From an uncultured Alphaproteobacteria bacterium (lineage in GTDB: Bacteria > Pseudomonadota > Alphaproteobacteria > RF32 > CAG-239), in the NCBI GenBank assembly GCA_944390455.1, contig CALXPU010000002.1, positions 92,246 through 156,245 on the forward strand: DNA of 64,000 nt. The letters run 5' to 3'. Both the position numbers and the translations under genes were made by a program. The notes under the pieces are model-generated. The model was not told the DNA's origin. It worked only from the letters and a program-made list of their open reading frames with translations, and ran no database searches. Shown one piece after another: positions 17,077-23,782 of the stretch; positions within the stretch are counted from its first letter, which is position 1; each line of letters begins with the position of its first letter.

Positions 17077-17469
17077 ATGTGGCTGATTAAAATTTTGCTT
17101 ATGGCGCTGTTTCTGGTTTTCTTGGTGCAGAATAATAATGATTTGGTCAGCGTTTGGCCTATCCCCGAATCTTCTTTGATGGTGGGGGTTAGTGTTGTTT
17201 ATTTGCTCTTGTTCTGCTTGGGATATCTCTGCGGCAGATTGTCGGCTTGGGCTGCGTATGCTCCGCTTAGAGCTACCCTTAGAAAGCAAAAGAAAGAAAA
17301 TAAATTGCTTTCTAAAGAACATGTAAAGTTAAATCAAGAACACGAAAAACTTAATCAGCAGATTACTTCTTTACAGGAAGAGGCTGAGAAAAATGAGAAA
17401 ACAAACGGGTTTTCTCTAAACAGAAAAATTAAAGGGTGGTTTTCTAAACCCTCTGTGGAAGATAAATGA
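17077..17469 (+). CDS. lapA: LapA-domain membrane protein
   Basis: The LapA (DUF1049) domain is recognisable: a first membrane helix (about 3-20), the conserved QNNNDLVSVWPIP segment and a second helix (about 36-58) ending GYLCGRLSAW. A cytosolic coiled coil follows (KKENKLLSKEHVKLNQEHEK and beyond), then a basic tail. In E. coli LapA works with LapB in controlling LPS synthesis through FtsH and LpxC; no lapB lies next to it here. It stands between ihfB and accD on the same strand with AGGAGG as ribosome site. Confidence 0.87.
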   Translation: MWLIKILLMALFLVFLVQNNNDLVSVWPIPESSLMVGVSVVYLLLFCLGYLCGRLSAWAAYAPLRATLRKQKKENKLLSKEHVKLNQEHEKLNQQITSLQEEAEKNEKTNGFSLNRKIKGWFSKPSVEDK

Positions 17470-17499
17470 GTAATAAAAAGAACTAAAGCGAGGTAAATT

Positions 17500-18363
17500 A
17501 TGAATTGGTTAACAGATATTGTCAGACCGAAAATTAAGAAAACGACCCCGAAAGAAATTTCTGATGATTTATGGGTTAAATGTCCCGAATGCGGACAAAT
17601 GCTCTTCTCTAAAGAGTTGAAGCAGTCTATGTATGTTTGCACAAAGTGCGGGCATCACTTGCGCCTTTATGTAGATAAACGCTTGAAGCAGTTGTTTGAT
17701 GACGGAATTTATACGGAGATGGTTTTGCCTACTGTTAAAGAAGATCCGTTGAAATTTAAAGATACACAGCGTTATACAGACAGACTTAAAGTTTATCGTA
17801 AAAAGACCGGTAGTAATGATGCGATTAAAGTTGGTACCGGTAAAGTGGCTGGCATAGATACAGTAGTTGCTGCTATGGACTTCTCTTTTATGGGAGGTTC
17901 TATGGGAACAGCTGTTGGCGAAGGTATTGTTACTGCCGCTGAATATGCCTATAATCACGATTGTCCGTTGATTATTGCAAGTGCATCCGGTGGTGCTCGT
18001 ATGCAAGAAGGTATGCTCTCTTTAATGCAAATGGCTCGTACAACTGCGGCTATTAATCGTGTTAAAGAAAAAGGTTTGCCTTATATTTCTATCTTTACTG
18101 ATCCGACGACCGGTGGGGTTTCTGCTTCTTTTGCGATGATTGGTGATGTTCATATTGCTGAGAAGGGGGCGATGATTGGTTTTGCCGGTAAGCGCGTGAT
18201 TGAACAAACTATTCGTGAAAAATTGCCAGAAGGTTTCCAAACTGCTGAGTATCTTAAAGAACATGGTATGGTAGATATTGTGGTTGAGCGTAAAAACTTG
18301 AAAGAAACAGTTGATAGAGTTTTGAAACTTTTGATGGCAAATCATAATAAAGTGGCTATTTAG
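17500..18363 (+). CDS. accD: Acetyl-CoA carboxylase carboxyltransferase subunit beta
   Basis: Transfers the carboxyl group from carboxybiotin to acetyl-CoA to give malonyl-CoA, together with AccA. The N-terminal zinc ribbon has four Cys (CPECGQ and CTKCGH, about residues 28-50). The carboxyltransferase core shows MGGSMGTAVGEGI, ASGGARMQEGMLSLMQM and DPTTGGVSASFAM. At 287 aa it has normal length. It is the last gene of the ihfB-lapA-accD group and is followed by a terminator; folC, the frequent next gene in alphaproteobacteria, is not here. Confidence 0.96.
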   Translation: MNWLTDIVRPKIKKTTPKEISDDLWVKCPECGQMLFSKELKQSMYVCTKCGHHLRLYVDKRLKQLFDDGIYTEMVLPTVKEDPLKFKDTQRYTDRLKVYRKKTGSNDAIKVGTGKVAGIDTVVAAMDFSFMGGSMGTAVGEGIVTAAEYAYNHDCPLIIASASGGARMQEGMLSLMQMARTTAAINRVKEKGLPYISIFTDPTTGGVSASFAMIGDVHIAEKGAMIGFAGKRVIEQTIREKLPEGFQTAEYLKEHGMVDIVVERKNLKETVDRVLKLLMANHNKVAI

Positions 18364-18386
18364 TCATCGAGTTGTTGATTTTATGG

Positions 18387-18418
18387 AAGGCGGGACGCGA
18401 TAGTTCCGTCTTTTTTTT
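18387..18418 (+). terminator. Rho-independent terminator after accD
   Basis: Stem AAGGCGGGA / TTCCGTCTT (with G-T pairs), an 8-base loop and a run of T. Confidence 0.75.
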
Positions 18419-18525
18419 ATAGTTGCTTTACAGAAAGCTTTGAGTTTATTCGTGAGTATCTATTTGTAGAAATTTATATGCAAAAAAAATGAACAAATGA
18501 AGCCAAACCTCGTTATATTTAAATG

Positions 18526-18554
18526 TTGAAAAAATGTTTAAATTAGGGTATGTT
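18526..18554 (+). promoter_or_regulatory. Sigma70 promoter for the small secreted pair
   Basis: TTGAAA (18526-18531), 17 bases, TATGTT (18549-18554), 45 bases before the start at 18599. Confidence 0.6.
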
Positions 18555-18598
18555 ACAGACATACTTGTAAATATGTATATTTAATTTGCGAGGTTTGA

Positions 18599-18940
18599 AT
18601 GTTAAAAAAAATTGGTTTGATGATGGGGGTTGCACTTTTACTTTGTGCAAAGGCTCAGGCTGCAGATATGGCGAAAGTTTATATTGATCAAAATGGTAAT
18701 GTTGTGGCGCAAGAAATTTATGTGCCTGAAACTTTTGAAACCCAAAAAGTAACAACAACAACGGTGGAAACTCAGCCGGTTGTGGTGCAAAGGGTGACGA
18801 CGACTACTAGTACAAGCGGATGTCGAGCAAGTTGTCATGATTGTGTGATACCGGCGTATGTTCATCATCCGAGATTGTATCGTCCGTTTAGACCATATCA
18901 TCCTCGTTATTATCGTCATCATGGATGGCGTCATTTTTAA
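18599..18940 (+). CDS. Small secreted protein with His/Tyr/Arg-rich tail
   Basis: Residues 1-21 form a signal peptide (MLKKIGLMMGVALLLCAKAQA). The mature protein has a short beta-like part, a Thr/Val-rich middle (KVTTTTVETQPVVVQRVTTT), a Cys pair in CRASCHDC and a C-terminus rich in His, Tyr, Pro and Arg (residues about 88-113). The C-rich and His-rich parts could bind metal, but this is inference. GAGG precedes the ATG. It shares a promoter with the next small secreted protein, whose start lies 14 bases after its stop. No family is recognised. Confidence 0.75.
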   Translation: MLKKIGLMMGVALLLCAKAQAADMAKVYIDQNGNVVAQEIYVPETFETQKVTTTTVETQPVVVQRVTTTTSTSGCRASCHDCVIPAYVHHPRLYRPFRPYHPRYYRHHGWRHF

Positions 18941-18954
18941 GGAATGTGTGTATT

Positions 18955-19395
18955 GTGACTATAAAACATAAAAAACAAATGTGTGTTTTGGCGGTTTTAA
19001 CGTGGTGCATGTGCGGCGTCACGTTTCAATCGTCTTTGGCGAACAGCTATCTGGAGATGATTACGACACCGCCGGCACAGAATACTAATTCTCAACCGAC
19101 GATTTATGCAGATGAAGTATATATCGTGCAGCAGCCGACTTATGTGCAGGCGGAACCTCAGGAAATGAATATGCAATATTCTAAAATTTCAGGAGCACCA
19201 ATAACGTCTTCTCCCGTTGTTACTTCGTCTTATCCGAAATATGTGGCGTGGAAAAATGCGCAAAATAATAATTGTTGTTATGTTCACGATGGAGTGCAGA
19301 ATCTTATTTATTTTATAGGTGGGGCTGTTGCCGGACGAATTGCATACGATATTTGGGGACCACATCACAGACATCATTTGTTAGATCATTGGTGA
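18955..19395 (+). CDS. Small secreted protein with Gly/His-rich C-terminus
   Basis: I chose GTG 18955, which follows the preceding stop codon and AAGGA; an in-frame ATG at 18925 would lie inside the upstream gene. Residues 1-29 then form a signal peptide (a basic HKK segment, then a long hydrophobic core). The middle is Pro/Gln/Val/Tyr-rich (EVYIVQQPTYVQAEPQE), then a Cys pair in NNNCCYVHDG. A hydrophobic segment LIYFIGGAVAGRIAYDIWG follows, then a His-rich end. The layout parallels the upstream secreted protein (Thr/Val/Pro spacer, then Cys, then His tail), so the two may act together. Function unknown. Confidence 0.7.
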   Translation: MTIKHKKQMCVLAVLTWCMCGVTFQSSLANSYLEMITTPPAQNTNSQPTIYADEVYIVQQPTYVQAEPQEMNMQYSKISGAPITSSPVVTSSYPKYVAWKNAQNNNCCYVHDGVQNLIYFIGGAVAGRIAYDIWGPHHRHHLLDHW

Positions 19396-19460
19396 TGTTG
19401 AGGATTTTACCGCTTTATTTGGTGTAATTTTGTGGCAAGACTTGACTTAATCGTTTTTAA

Positions 19461-19489
19461 GACCTAAATCTAGTTTAGGTCATTTTTTT
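19461..19489 (+). terminator. Terminator overlapping possible grpE promoter
   Basis: GACCTAAA / TTTAGGTC with a 5-base loop followed by ATTTTTTTATTTTTT. It would end the secreted-protein transcript. The same stretch overlaps a CTTGAC (19441) plus CCTAAAT (19463) pair that partly fits an RpoH-type promoter for grpE. Confidence 0.7.
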
Positions 19490-19507
19490 ATTTTTTAAGA
19501 GGGTATT

Positions 19508-20098
19508 ATGAGTGCCGAAAATGAAGATGTAAAAAATAAACAGTTTGAAGATGAAACAGAAAAAGAAAATGTTGCTGAAGATGTTGCTCAAAATGTAGAA
19601 AGCGGTGAAACTGAAGCATCTGACGGAGAAGCTAAGGCTGCTCAAGATGAGGGACGCGATAAGTTAGAAAAAGATTTTGCGAAACTCAAAGATGATTATA
19701 TCCGTTTATATGCTGAAATGGATAATATGAAAAAAAGAGCGCATCAGGAAAATGAAAAGACCATTAAATTTGCTGTTTCTTCGTTTGCTAAGGAACTTTT
19801 GGGTGTCGCCGATAATCTTGAAAGAGCTATTACAGCAATGAGCGGTAATGCGGAATCTTGCGCGGAACTCTTAAAAGGTGTTGAATTGACACAAAATGAG
19901 TTAACGAAAGTTTTTGAAAAATTCGGCATTAAACGCTTTAACCATATTGGTGAAAAATTTGATCCGAATTTTGAGCGTGTTGTTCAAGAAATTGAAGATA
20001 AAAAGGCTAAAAGCGGTGTTATTTTGGCAGAGCTTCAAGCGGGATATACCATTCATGATCGTATCTTGCGTGAGGCTATGGTTATTGTGGCTAAATAG
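19508..20098 (+). CDS. grpE: Nucleotide exchange factor GrpE
   Basis: Releases ADP from DnaK in the Hsp70 chaperone cycle. The sequence has an acidic disordered N-terminus (about residues 1-55) and a long dimerising helix around DDYIRLYAEMDNMKKRAHQEN. The GrpE signature LLGVADNLERAI follows, then a C-terminal beta domain with FDPNFERVVQEIED and GYTIHDRILREAMVIVAK. At 196 aa it has normal length. AAGAGGG precedes the ATG. hrcA, dnaK and dnaJ are not next to it in this window. Its own terminator follows. Confidence 0.95.
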   Translation: MSAENEDVKNKQFEDETEKENVAEDVAQNVESGETEASDGEAKAAQDEGRDKLEKDFAKLKDDYIRLYAEMDNMKKRAHQENEKTIKFAVSSFAKELLGVADNLERAITAMSGNAESCAELLKGVELTQNELTKVFEKFGIKRFNHIGEKFDPNFERVVQEIEDKKAKSGVILAELQAGYTIHDRILREAMVIVAK

Positions 20099-20126
20099 TT
20101 TTTTGCCACATTGGGAGATTGTCTTT

Positions 20127-20156
20127 AGCGGTGTCATCTTTTGATGCCGCTTTTTT
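20127..20156 (+). terminator. Rho-independent terminator after grpE
   Basis: AGCGGTGTCATC / GATGCCGCT with a T-rich loop and six T. Confidence 0.8.
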
Positions 20157-20174
20157 GTGCGCATTTTTAAAATG

Positions 20175-20201
20175 TTGACAAAAAAATAAAGTGTGCTAAG
20201 T
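20175..20201 (+). promoter_or_regulatory. Promoter of first tandem paralogue
   Basis: TTGACA at 20175-20180 and a GTGCTAAGT -10-like block ending at 20201. The same TTGAC(A/G) plus GTGYTAG arrangement precedes the next two genes, which supports function although the -10 match to consensus is poor. Confidence 0.5.
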
Positions 20202-20242
20202 TTTTCTCAGAAAAAAATTATTGTAACTAAAATTTATGGCTT

Positions 20243-20956
20243 ATGGGAAATTATGAAGCAGATGTTTCCGTTTTGACGGGACAATTTTTGAATTATTTAA
20301 ATGTATGTGGACAAAAACTTGGTTATCCGTTTATGCTGTATTCTAATGGAGAATGCGGGAAAAAACTGGTTTCTTCTGATGGTAAGCACAATGCGGTCGC
20401 GAAGGTGCTTAAATCTTCTTGCGCTGATGATAGTTCTTTATCGTCTTTCGGTGTCGTTTCGGAAGATAAAACAGATGGAATGCAAGATTGTGAAGCATTC
20501 TTGAAATACTTAAACAATTGTGGATGTGATTTGGGGTTTCCATTTGTTATTTTGAAAGACGGCAGTGTTGTCAAAACTCCACTTTCGGCACAGGATAAAA
20601 CAACGGTGATTGTTAAGGTTTTGCGTGCGTTTAAGGATGATGCTAAATTAGGAGCGATTAAAGCGGAGGTTCTTTCTAAAGAAAAAAATCCAATCTCAGA
20701 TTCAGATGAGGCTTTTTTAGAACTGAAAGCAATTATCGATGATGATGATTTGGAGCGTTTTGAAAAGTTGCGCAACTTTAATCATCAAATGACGGAGTAT
20801 CTGTTGACAAATGCCTCTAAAAAGATGTTGATGGTGTTTTTGCGCCGTTGCAAGCGTAATTCTTTGAATCTGAAAGAGCTGGATTTGCTGTGGCTTAAAA
20901 AAGATATGGAGCTTTTGGATACATATTACTGGTGGGTTCGGGTTCCTGGTAAATAA
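20243..20956 (+). CDS. Tandem family protein 1 with duplicated GYPF domain
   Basis: No known family. The protein contains two copies of a module of about 45 residues. The first is FLNYLNVCGQKLGYPFMLYS followed by NGECGKKL (about residues 12-45); the second is FLKYLNNCGCDLGFPFVILK followed by DGSVVKTP (about 89-120). Each ends in a V-x-K-V-L-(K/R) strand. The C-terminal half is helical, with short units (ASKKMLMVFLRRC, LKKDMELLDTYYW) resembling degenerate ankyrin-like helical repeats. No signal peptide. There is no Shine-Dalgarno; a six-codon frame (MAYGKL, starting at 20236) overlaps the start. It is the first of three neighbours with the same layout. Confidence 0.75.
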   Translation: MGNYEADVSVLTGQFLNYLNVCGQKLGYPFMLYSNGECGKKLVSSDGKHNAVAKVLKSSCADDSSLSSFGVVSEDKTDGMQDCEAFLKYLNNCGCDLGFPFVILKDGSVVKTPLSAQDKTTVIVKVLRAFKDDAKLGAIKAEVLSKEKNPISDSDEAFLELKAIIDDDDLERFEKLRNFNHQMTEYLLTNASKKMLMVFLRRCKRNSLNLKELDLLWLKKDMELLDTYYWWVRVPGK

Positions 20957-21000
20957 ACGCTATTTTTAGGGCAGATGCAAATTCTATTTTACTGTTTATC

Positions 21001-21030
21001 AGCAGGGTTCTTTTTGAACTCTGCTTTTTT
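21001..21030 (+). terminator. Terminator of tandem gene 1
   Basis: AGCAGGGTTC, T-rich loop, GAACTCTGCT and six T. Nearly the same hairpin follows tandem gene 2. Confidence 0.88.
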
Positions 21031-21054
21031 GTTTAAAAATCAAGGAGCTTAGGC

Positions 21055-21083
21055 TTGACAATAAAAATATTGCGGTGCTAGAT
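21055..21083 (+). promoter_or_regulatory. Promoter of second tandem paralogue
   Basis: TTGACA (21055-21060), 17 bases, CTAGAT (21078-21083), in the same relative place as at the other two tandem genes. Confidence 0.55.
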
Positions 21084-21125
21084 TGAGAGTAATTTGTTAT
21101 TATTATTCACTAAAATTTATGTCTT

Positions 21126-21827
21126 ATGGAAAATTATGAAGCAAAAATTGAACAAAATTTAAGCTCGTTGTTCGGTGATAAAAAGTTTGTGGATTTTTGT
21201 AAAGAACAAGGGCAGAAACTTGGCTATCCATTTTTTGTGTATGATAATGGTGAGTGTGGTAAAAATTTTGTGGCTGATAATCCACAGGTCAAGACTTGTT
21301 TGAAAGTCTATCGTCCATGTTCTATGGAAGATGAGGCCGGTAATTGTTGCGATTTGACGGAGGCGCTGCAGAATAAAGAGGAAGCGTTGCAGGAGATTAG
21401 GACGCTTATTCTTTCTCAGAAACAGCTTTCCGAAAAACAGGAATGCATATTGGTTTTGTGCGGTTCGTTAAAGGATGTTCGCTTATATTTGAGCTATGCT
21501 AAGCAGCTCACAATGTCTGCGTTCCAAATTCTTGTTAAGCGCGATAGTTTTCCGCTTCTAGAAATGTGTATCTATGGCGGTTTAACAGTGGAGCAAGATA
21601 TTTATTTGGTGCAACATGGGTCCAGATATTTGCTTTCTCACTATGTTAAAGATTATAATCTCAAACCGCAGGTTGAAATTGAGCTGGTTAATCGGTATGA
21701 CTTTGAACTTTGGGATTTTTATACCGAAAATGGTGATTTTTACCCAAGTACATACGATTATCTGCGAAAATTGGCGGAAAAAGATGAACAAGTGCGTTCT
21801 TGGCTTAGAGGCATGTGTGTTTATTGA
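21126..21827 (+). CDS. Tandem family protein 2 with single GYPF domain
   Basis: Starts MENYEAKIE, like MGNYEADVS of tandem protein 1. It has one N-terminal module, FVDFCKEQGQKLGYPFFVYD followed by NGECGKNF (about residues 20-48), ending in TCLKVYRPC. The C-terminal 150 residues are helical units of about 30 residues, such as KRDSFPLLEMCIYGGLTVEQ, GSRYLLSHYVKDYNLKPQVE and NRYDFELWDFYTENG, which resemble ankyrin-like repeats without the ankyrin consensus. That part matches the whole of tandem protein 3. No signal peptide and no Shine-Dalgarno; the frame MSYGKL (from 21119) overlaps the start. Function unknown. Confidence 0.75.
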   Translation: MENYEAKIEQNLSSLFGDKKFVDFCKEQGQKLGYPFFVYDNGECGKNFVADNPQVKTCLKVYRPCSMEDEAGNCCDLTEALQNKEEALQEIRTLILSQKQLSEKQECILVLCGSLKDVRLYLSYAKQLTMSAFQILVKRDSFPLLEMCIYGGLTVEQDIYLVQHGSRYLLSHYVKDYNLKPQVEIELVNRYDFELWDFYTENGDFYPSTYDYLRKLAEKDEQVRSWLRGMCVY

Positions 21828-21853
21828 GCTTAAGTTGTGGTTCAAATTTTTGA

Positions 21854-21882
21854 GGCAGGGTTCTTTCAGAACTCTGCTTTTT
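21854..21882 (+). terminator. Terminator of tandem gene 2
   Basis: GCAGGGTTC / GAACTCTGC with a 5-base loop and T run, almost identical to the hairpin after tandem gene 1. Confidence 0.85.
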
Positions 21883-21895
21883 ATGTACAAAAATG

Positions 21896-21922
21896 TTGAC
21901 GAAATGTAAACATGTGTTAGTG
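21896..21922 (+). promoter_or_regulatory. Promoter of third tandem paralogue
   Basis: TTGACG (21896-21901) and GTGTTAGTG near 21915-21922, in the same relative place as at tandem genes 1 and 2. Confidence 0.45.
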
Positions 21923-21967
21923 TTTGCCTGAAAGAAAATATTATTGTTTCACTAATTTTTGTGTTTT

Positions 21968-22432
21968 ATGGAAAATTGTAAATTAACAGAGATTTATCAA
22001 CTGGTTGATAATGTGAAAGGTTTGTCTATTGAACAAAAAATGCTCTTGGCTGAGCAGGGGGATTTGAAACACTTGGCTCGTTATTGGAATTTTACAGAAG
22101 ATGTTGATGAAACGTTTTTTCAGAAAATTCTTGAAAGAGATAGCTGGCGTTTGTTGAACGAGTGTTTTTCCGTGTGGAGTGAACATGAAAATTTATGTCG
22201 CTTGTTGATTGAAAAAGGGTCTAAATTTTTGGTTGTTTGTTATTTGGCAGGTCCAGAGGGTAAGGGGCTGTCGGCTACGTTGGAAAAGGCGCTTATTGAT
22301 CGTAAAGATTTGGAGCTGCTTAGCTTTTATGATAATGCGTATGTTTTTGATGAAGAAAGTTGTGATTATTTAGCCGAATTGGCTAAAACTGATTCAAACT
22401 TGAGTGCGTGGCGACTAGGTTTAGATCTTTAA
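21968..22432 (+). CDS. Tandem family protein 3, helical-repeat part only
   Basis: Begins MENCKLTEIY, so the start region is shared with the two upstream genes, but the GYPF module is missing. The remaining 154 residues align by eye with the C-terminal half of tandem protein 2: ERDSWRLLNECF with KRDSFPLLEMCI, EKGSKFLVVCYLAG with QHGSRYLLSHYVKD, DRKDLELLSFYDN with NRYDFELWDFYTE, and YLAELAKTDSNLSAWRLG with YLRKLAEKDEQVRSWLRG. It reads as helical repeats. The short frame here starts with GTG at 21961 (VFYGKL). No Shine-Dalgarno. Function unknown. Confidence 0.72.
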   Translation: MENCKLTEIYQLVDNVKGLSIEQKMLLAEQGDLKHLARYWNFTEDVDETFFQKILERDSWRLLNECFSVWSEHENLCRLLIEKGSKFLVVCYLAGPEGKGLSATLEKALIDRKDLELLSFYDNAYVFDEESCDYLAELAKTDSNLSAWRLGLDL

Positions 22433-22452
22433 ATTTTCTTTTTCCGATTAAA

Positions 22453-22483
22453 AAAAGCAGAGTTTTTTAATTCTGCTTTTTTG
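22453..22483 (+). terminator. Terminator of tandem gene 3
   Basis: AAAAGCAGA / TTCTGCTTTT hairpin with a T-rich loop and T run. The core GCAGA / TCTGC resembles the other two tandem terminators. The following 170 bases before lptF are AT-rich and show nothing else. Confidence 0.8.
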
Positions 22484-22660
22484 TTTTAAAATCATAGGCA
22501 TATTGTGTGAAATTTCCGAATGATTTTACATATGCGTCCGTAAAGGTGGAAAAAGTGGCTTAAATATTTTAATTTAAATACTTTTTTTTAAGATTTTAAA
22601 ACGTAAAGTTTCTGAAAATAAAGTTTGAAAAATAAGTTTTAATAGGTTAGCTTAGGGATT

Positions 22661-23782
22661 ATGAAAAAATTAGATATCTATATAGCCAAGCAAATTGTAA
22701 CCGGTTTTTTGCTTGTGGCTCTTTCCCTGATGTCCATGCTATGGCTGACACAGTCGCTTCGTTTTGTGGAAATGGTAACTGATAAAGGGTTGCCGGTTTA
22801 TTTGTTTGTGGAAATGACATCTTTGTTGATGCCGCGCGTCTTTACTATTCTTTCTCCGATTGCGCTTTTTGTTGCGGTTATGTTTGTTTATAATCGTTTG
22901 CTGATGGATAGCGAATTGGTGGTAATGAAAGCGGTTGGTATCAGTTCGGTGGTGATTGCTCGTGCGGCTATTGGTATCGGGCTTATTTTGGTTGTGTTTA
23001 ATGTGTTTGTGCTTAATGTCGGAATTCCTGCAGCGGAAAGTAAATTCCGTGATTTGGAATATGAAGTTAAAAACAGTTTTTCTAAAATGATGTTGCGTGA
23101 AGGAGCGTTTACGTCGTTTAAAAATAATATGACCATCTTTATTGATAAATTTATGGATGATGGCACAGTTAGAGGTATTTTGGTCAGTGATGGAAAGAAT
23201 CCTCAAGAAAAGGTGGTTACCGTGGCTGAAAGCGGTATGCTGGAATATACGGATATTGGACCGAAAATCTTGCTTAAGAATGGAACTCGTCAGGTTATGA
23301 ATAAGAAAAGCGGACAGTTTTCTTCTATGACATTTGATGATTATGTAGTTGATTTTGGCGATGTTTCTGTGGCTCGTAAAAAAGATAAAAGCGTGCGTGA
23401 AAGAAGTATTTCCGAATTGTTTGAAGAGGCTGGTAAAGAAGGTGTTTCTGAAAAAGAAGCAAAAGCTTTCCGGGCGGAAGCTCATCGCCGTATTTTGGCG
23501 CCATGGTTTAATTTGATTTTTGCTCTTTTGGCATGTACCGGATTGCTTATTTCTAATTTTAATCGTCGCGGACAGGGGAAAGTTATTACCATTTCTATTT
23601 TGGCGATGATTGCTGTTCAGGCTTTGGATATGACCTTTGCCAATATGGCACGTAAATATGAATGGATTGTCGTTTTAATGTATCTTAATTGCTTTTTGCC
23701 GTTGTTTATTGCCGGAGGATTGCTTTGGAAAACTCCATCGTGGCGCAAAAAACGCTCTAAGGAGATAAATGATGAATTTTAA
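22661..23782 (+). CDS. lptF: LPS export permease LptF
   Basis: Inner-membrane permease of the Lpt ABC transporter that pulls LPS out of the inner membrane. Three N-terminal helices (about residues 10-30, 55-80 and 100-125) and three C-terminal helices (about 275-300, 305-325 and 335-355) flank a periplasmic beta-jellyroll, the YjgP/YjgQ layout. The segment LFVAVMFVYNRLLMDSELVVMKAVGIS is the LptF/LptG signature at the cytosolic coupling helix. The pattern is closer to LptF than to LptG. A second permease gene is usually next to it in alphaproteobacteria but is absent here. Its end overlaps the lptD start. Confidence 0.9.
   Translation: MKKLDIYIAKQIVTGFLLVALSLMSMLWLTQSLRFVEMVTDKGLPVYLFVEMTSLLMPRVFTILSPIALFVAVMFVYNRLLMDSELVVMKAVGISSVVIARAAIGIGLILVVFNVFVLNVGIPAAESKFRDLEYEVKNSFSKMMLREGAFTSFKNNMTIFIDKFMDDGTVRGILVSDGKNPQEKVVTVAESGMLEYTDIGPKILLKNGTRQVMNKKSGQFSSMTFDDYVVDFGDVSVARKKDKSVRERSISELFEEAGKEGVSEKEAKAFRAEAHRRILAPWFNLIFALLACTGLLISNFNRRGQGKVITISILAMIAVQALDMTFANMARKYEWIVVLMYLNCFLPLFIAGGLLWKTPSWRKKRSKEINDEF

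Noticed and set aside
20243..22432. Tandem genes as ankyrin-repeat proteins
   Set aside because: The helical units lack the ankyrin consensus (G-x-T-P-L-H-x-A), so only a loose resemblance is claimed.
22739..23485. 248-codon frame antisense to lptF
   Set aside because: His/Asn/Arg-rich composition typical of an antisense reading of a membrane-protein gene; no start signal.
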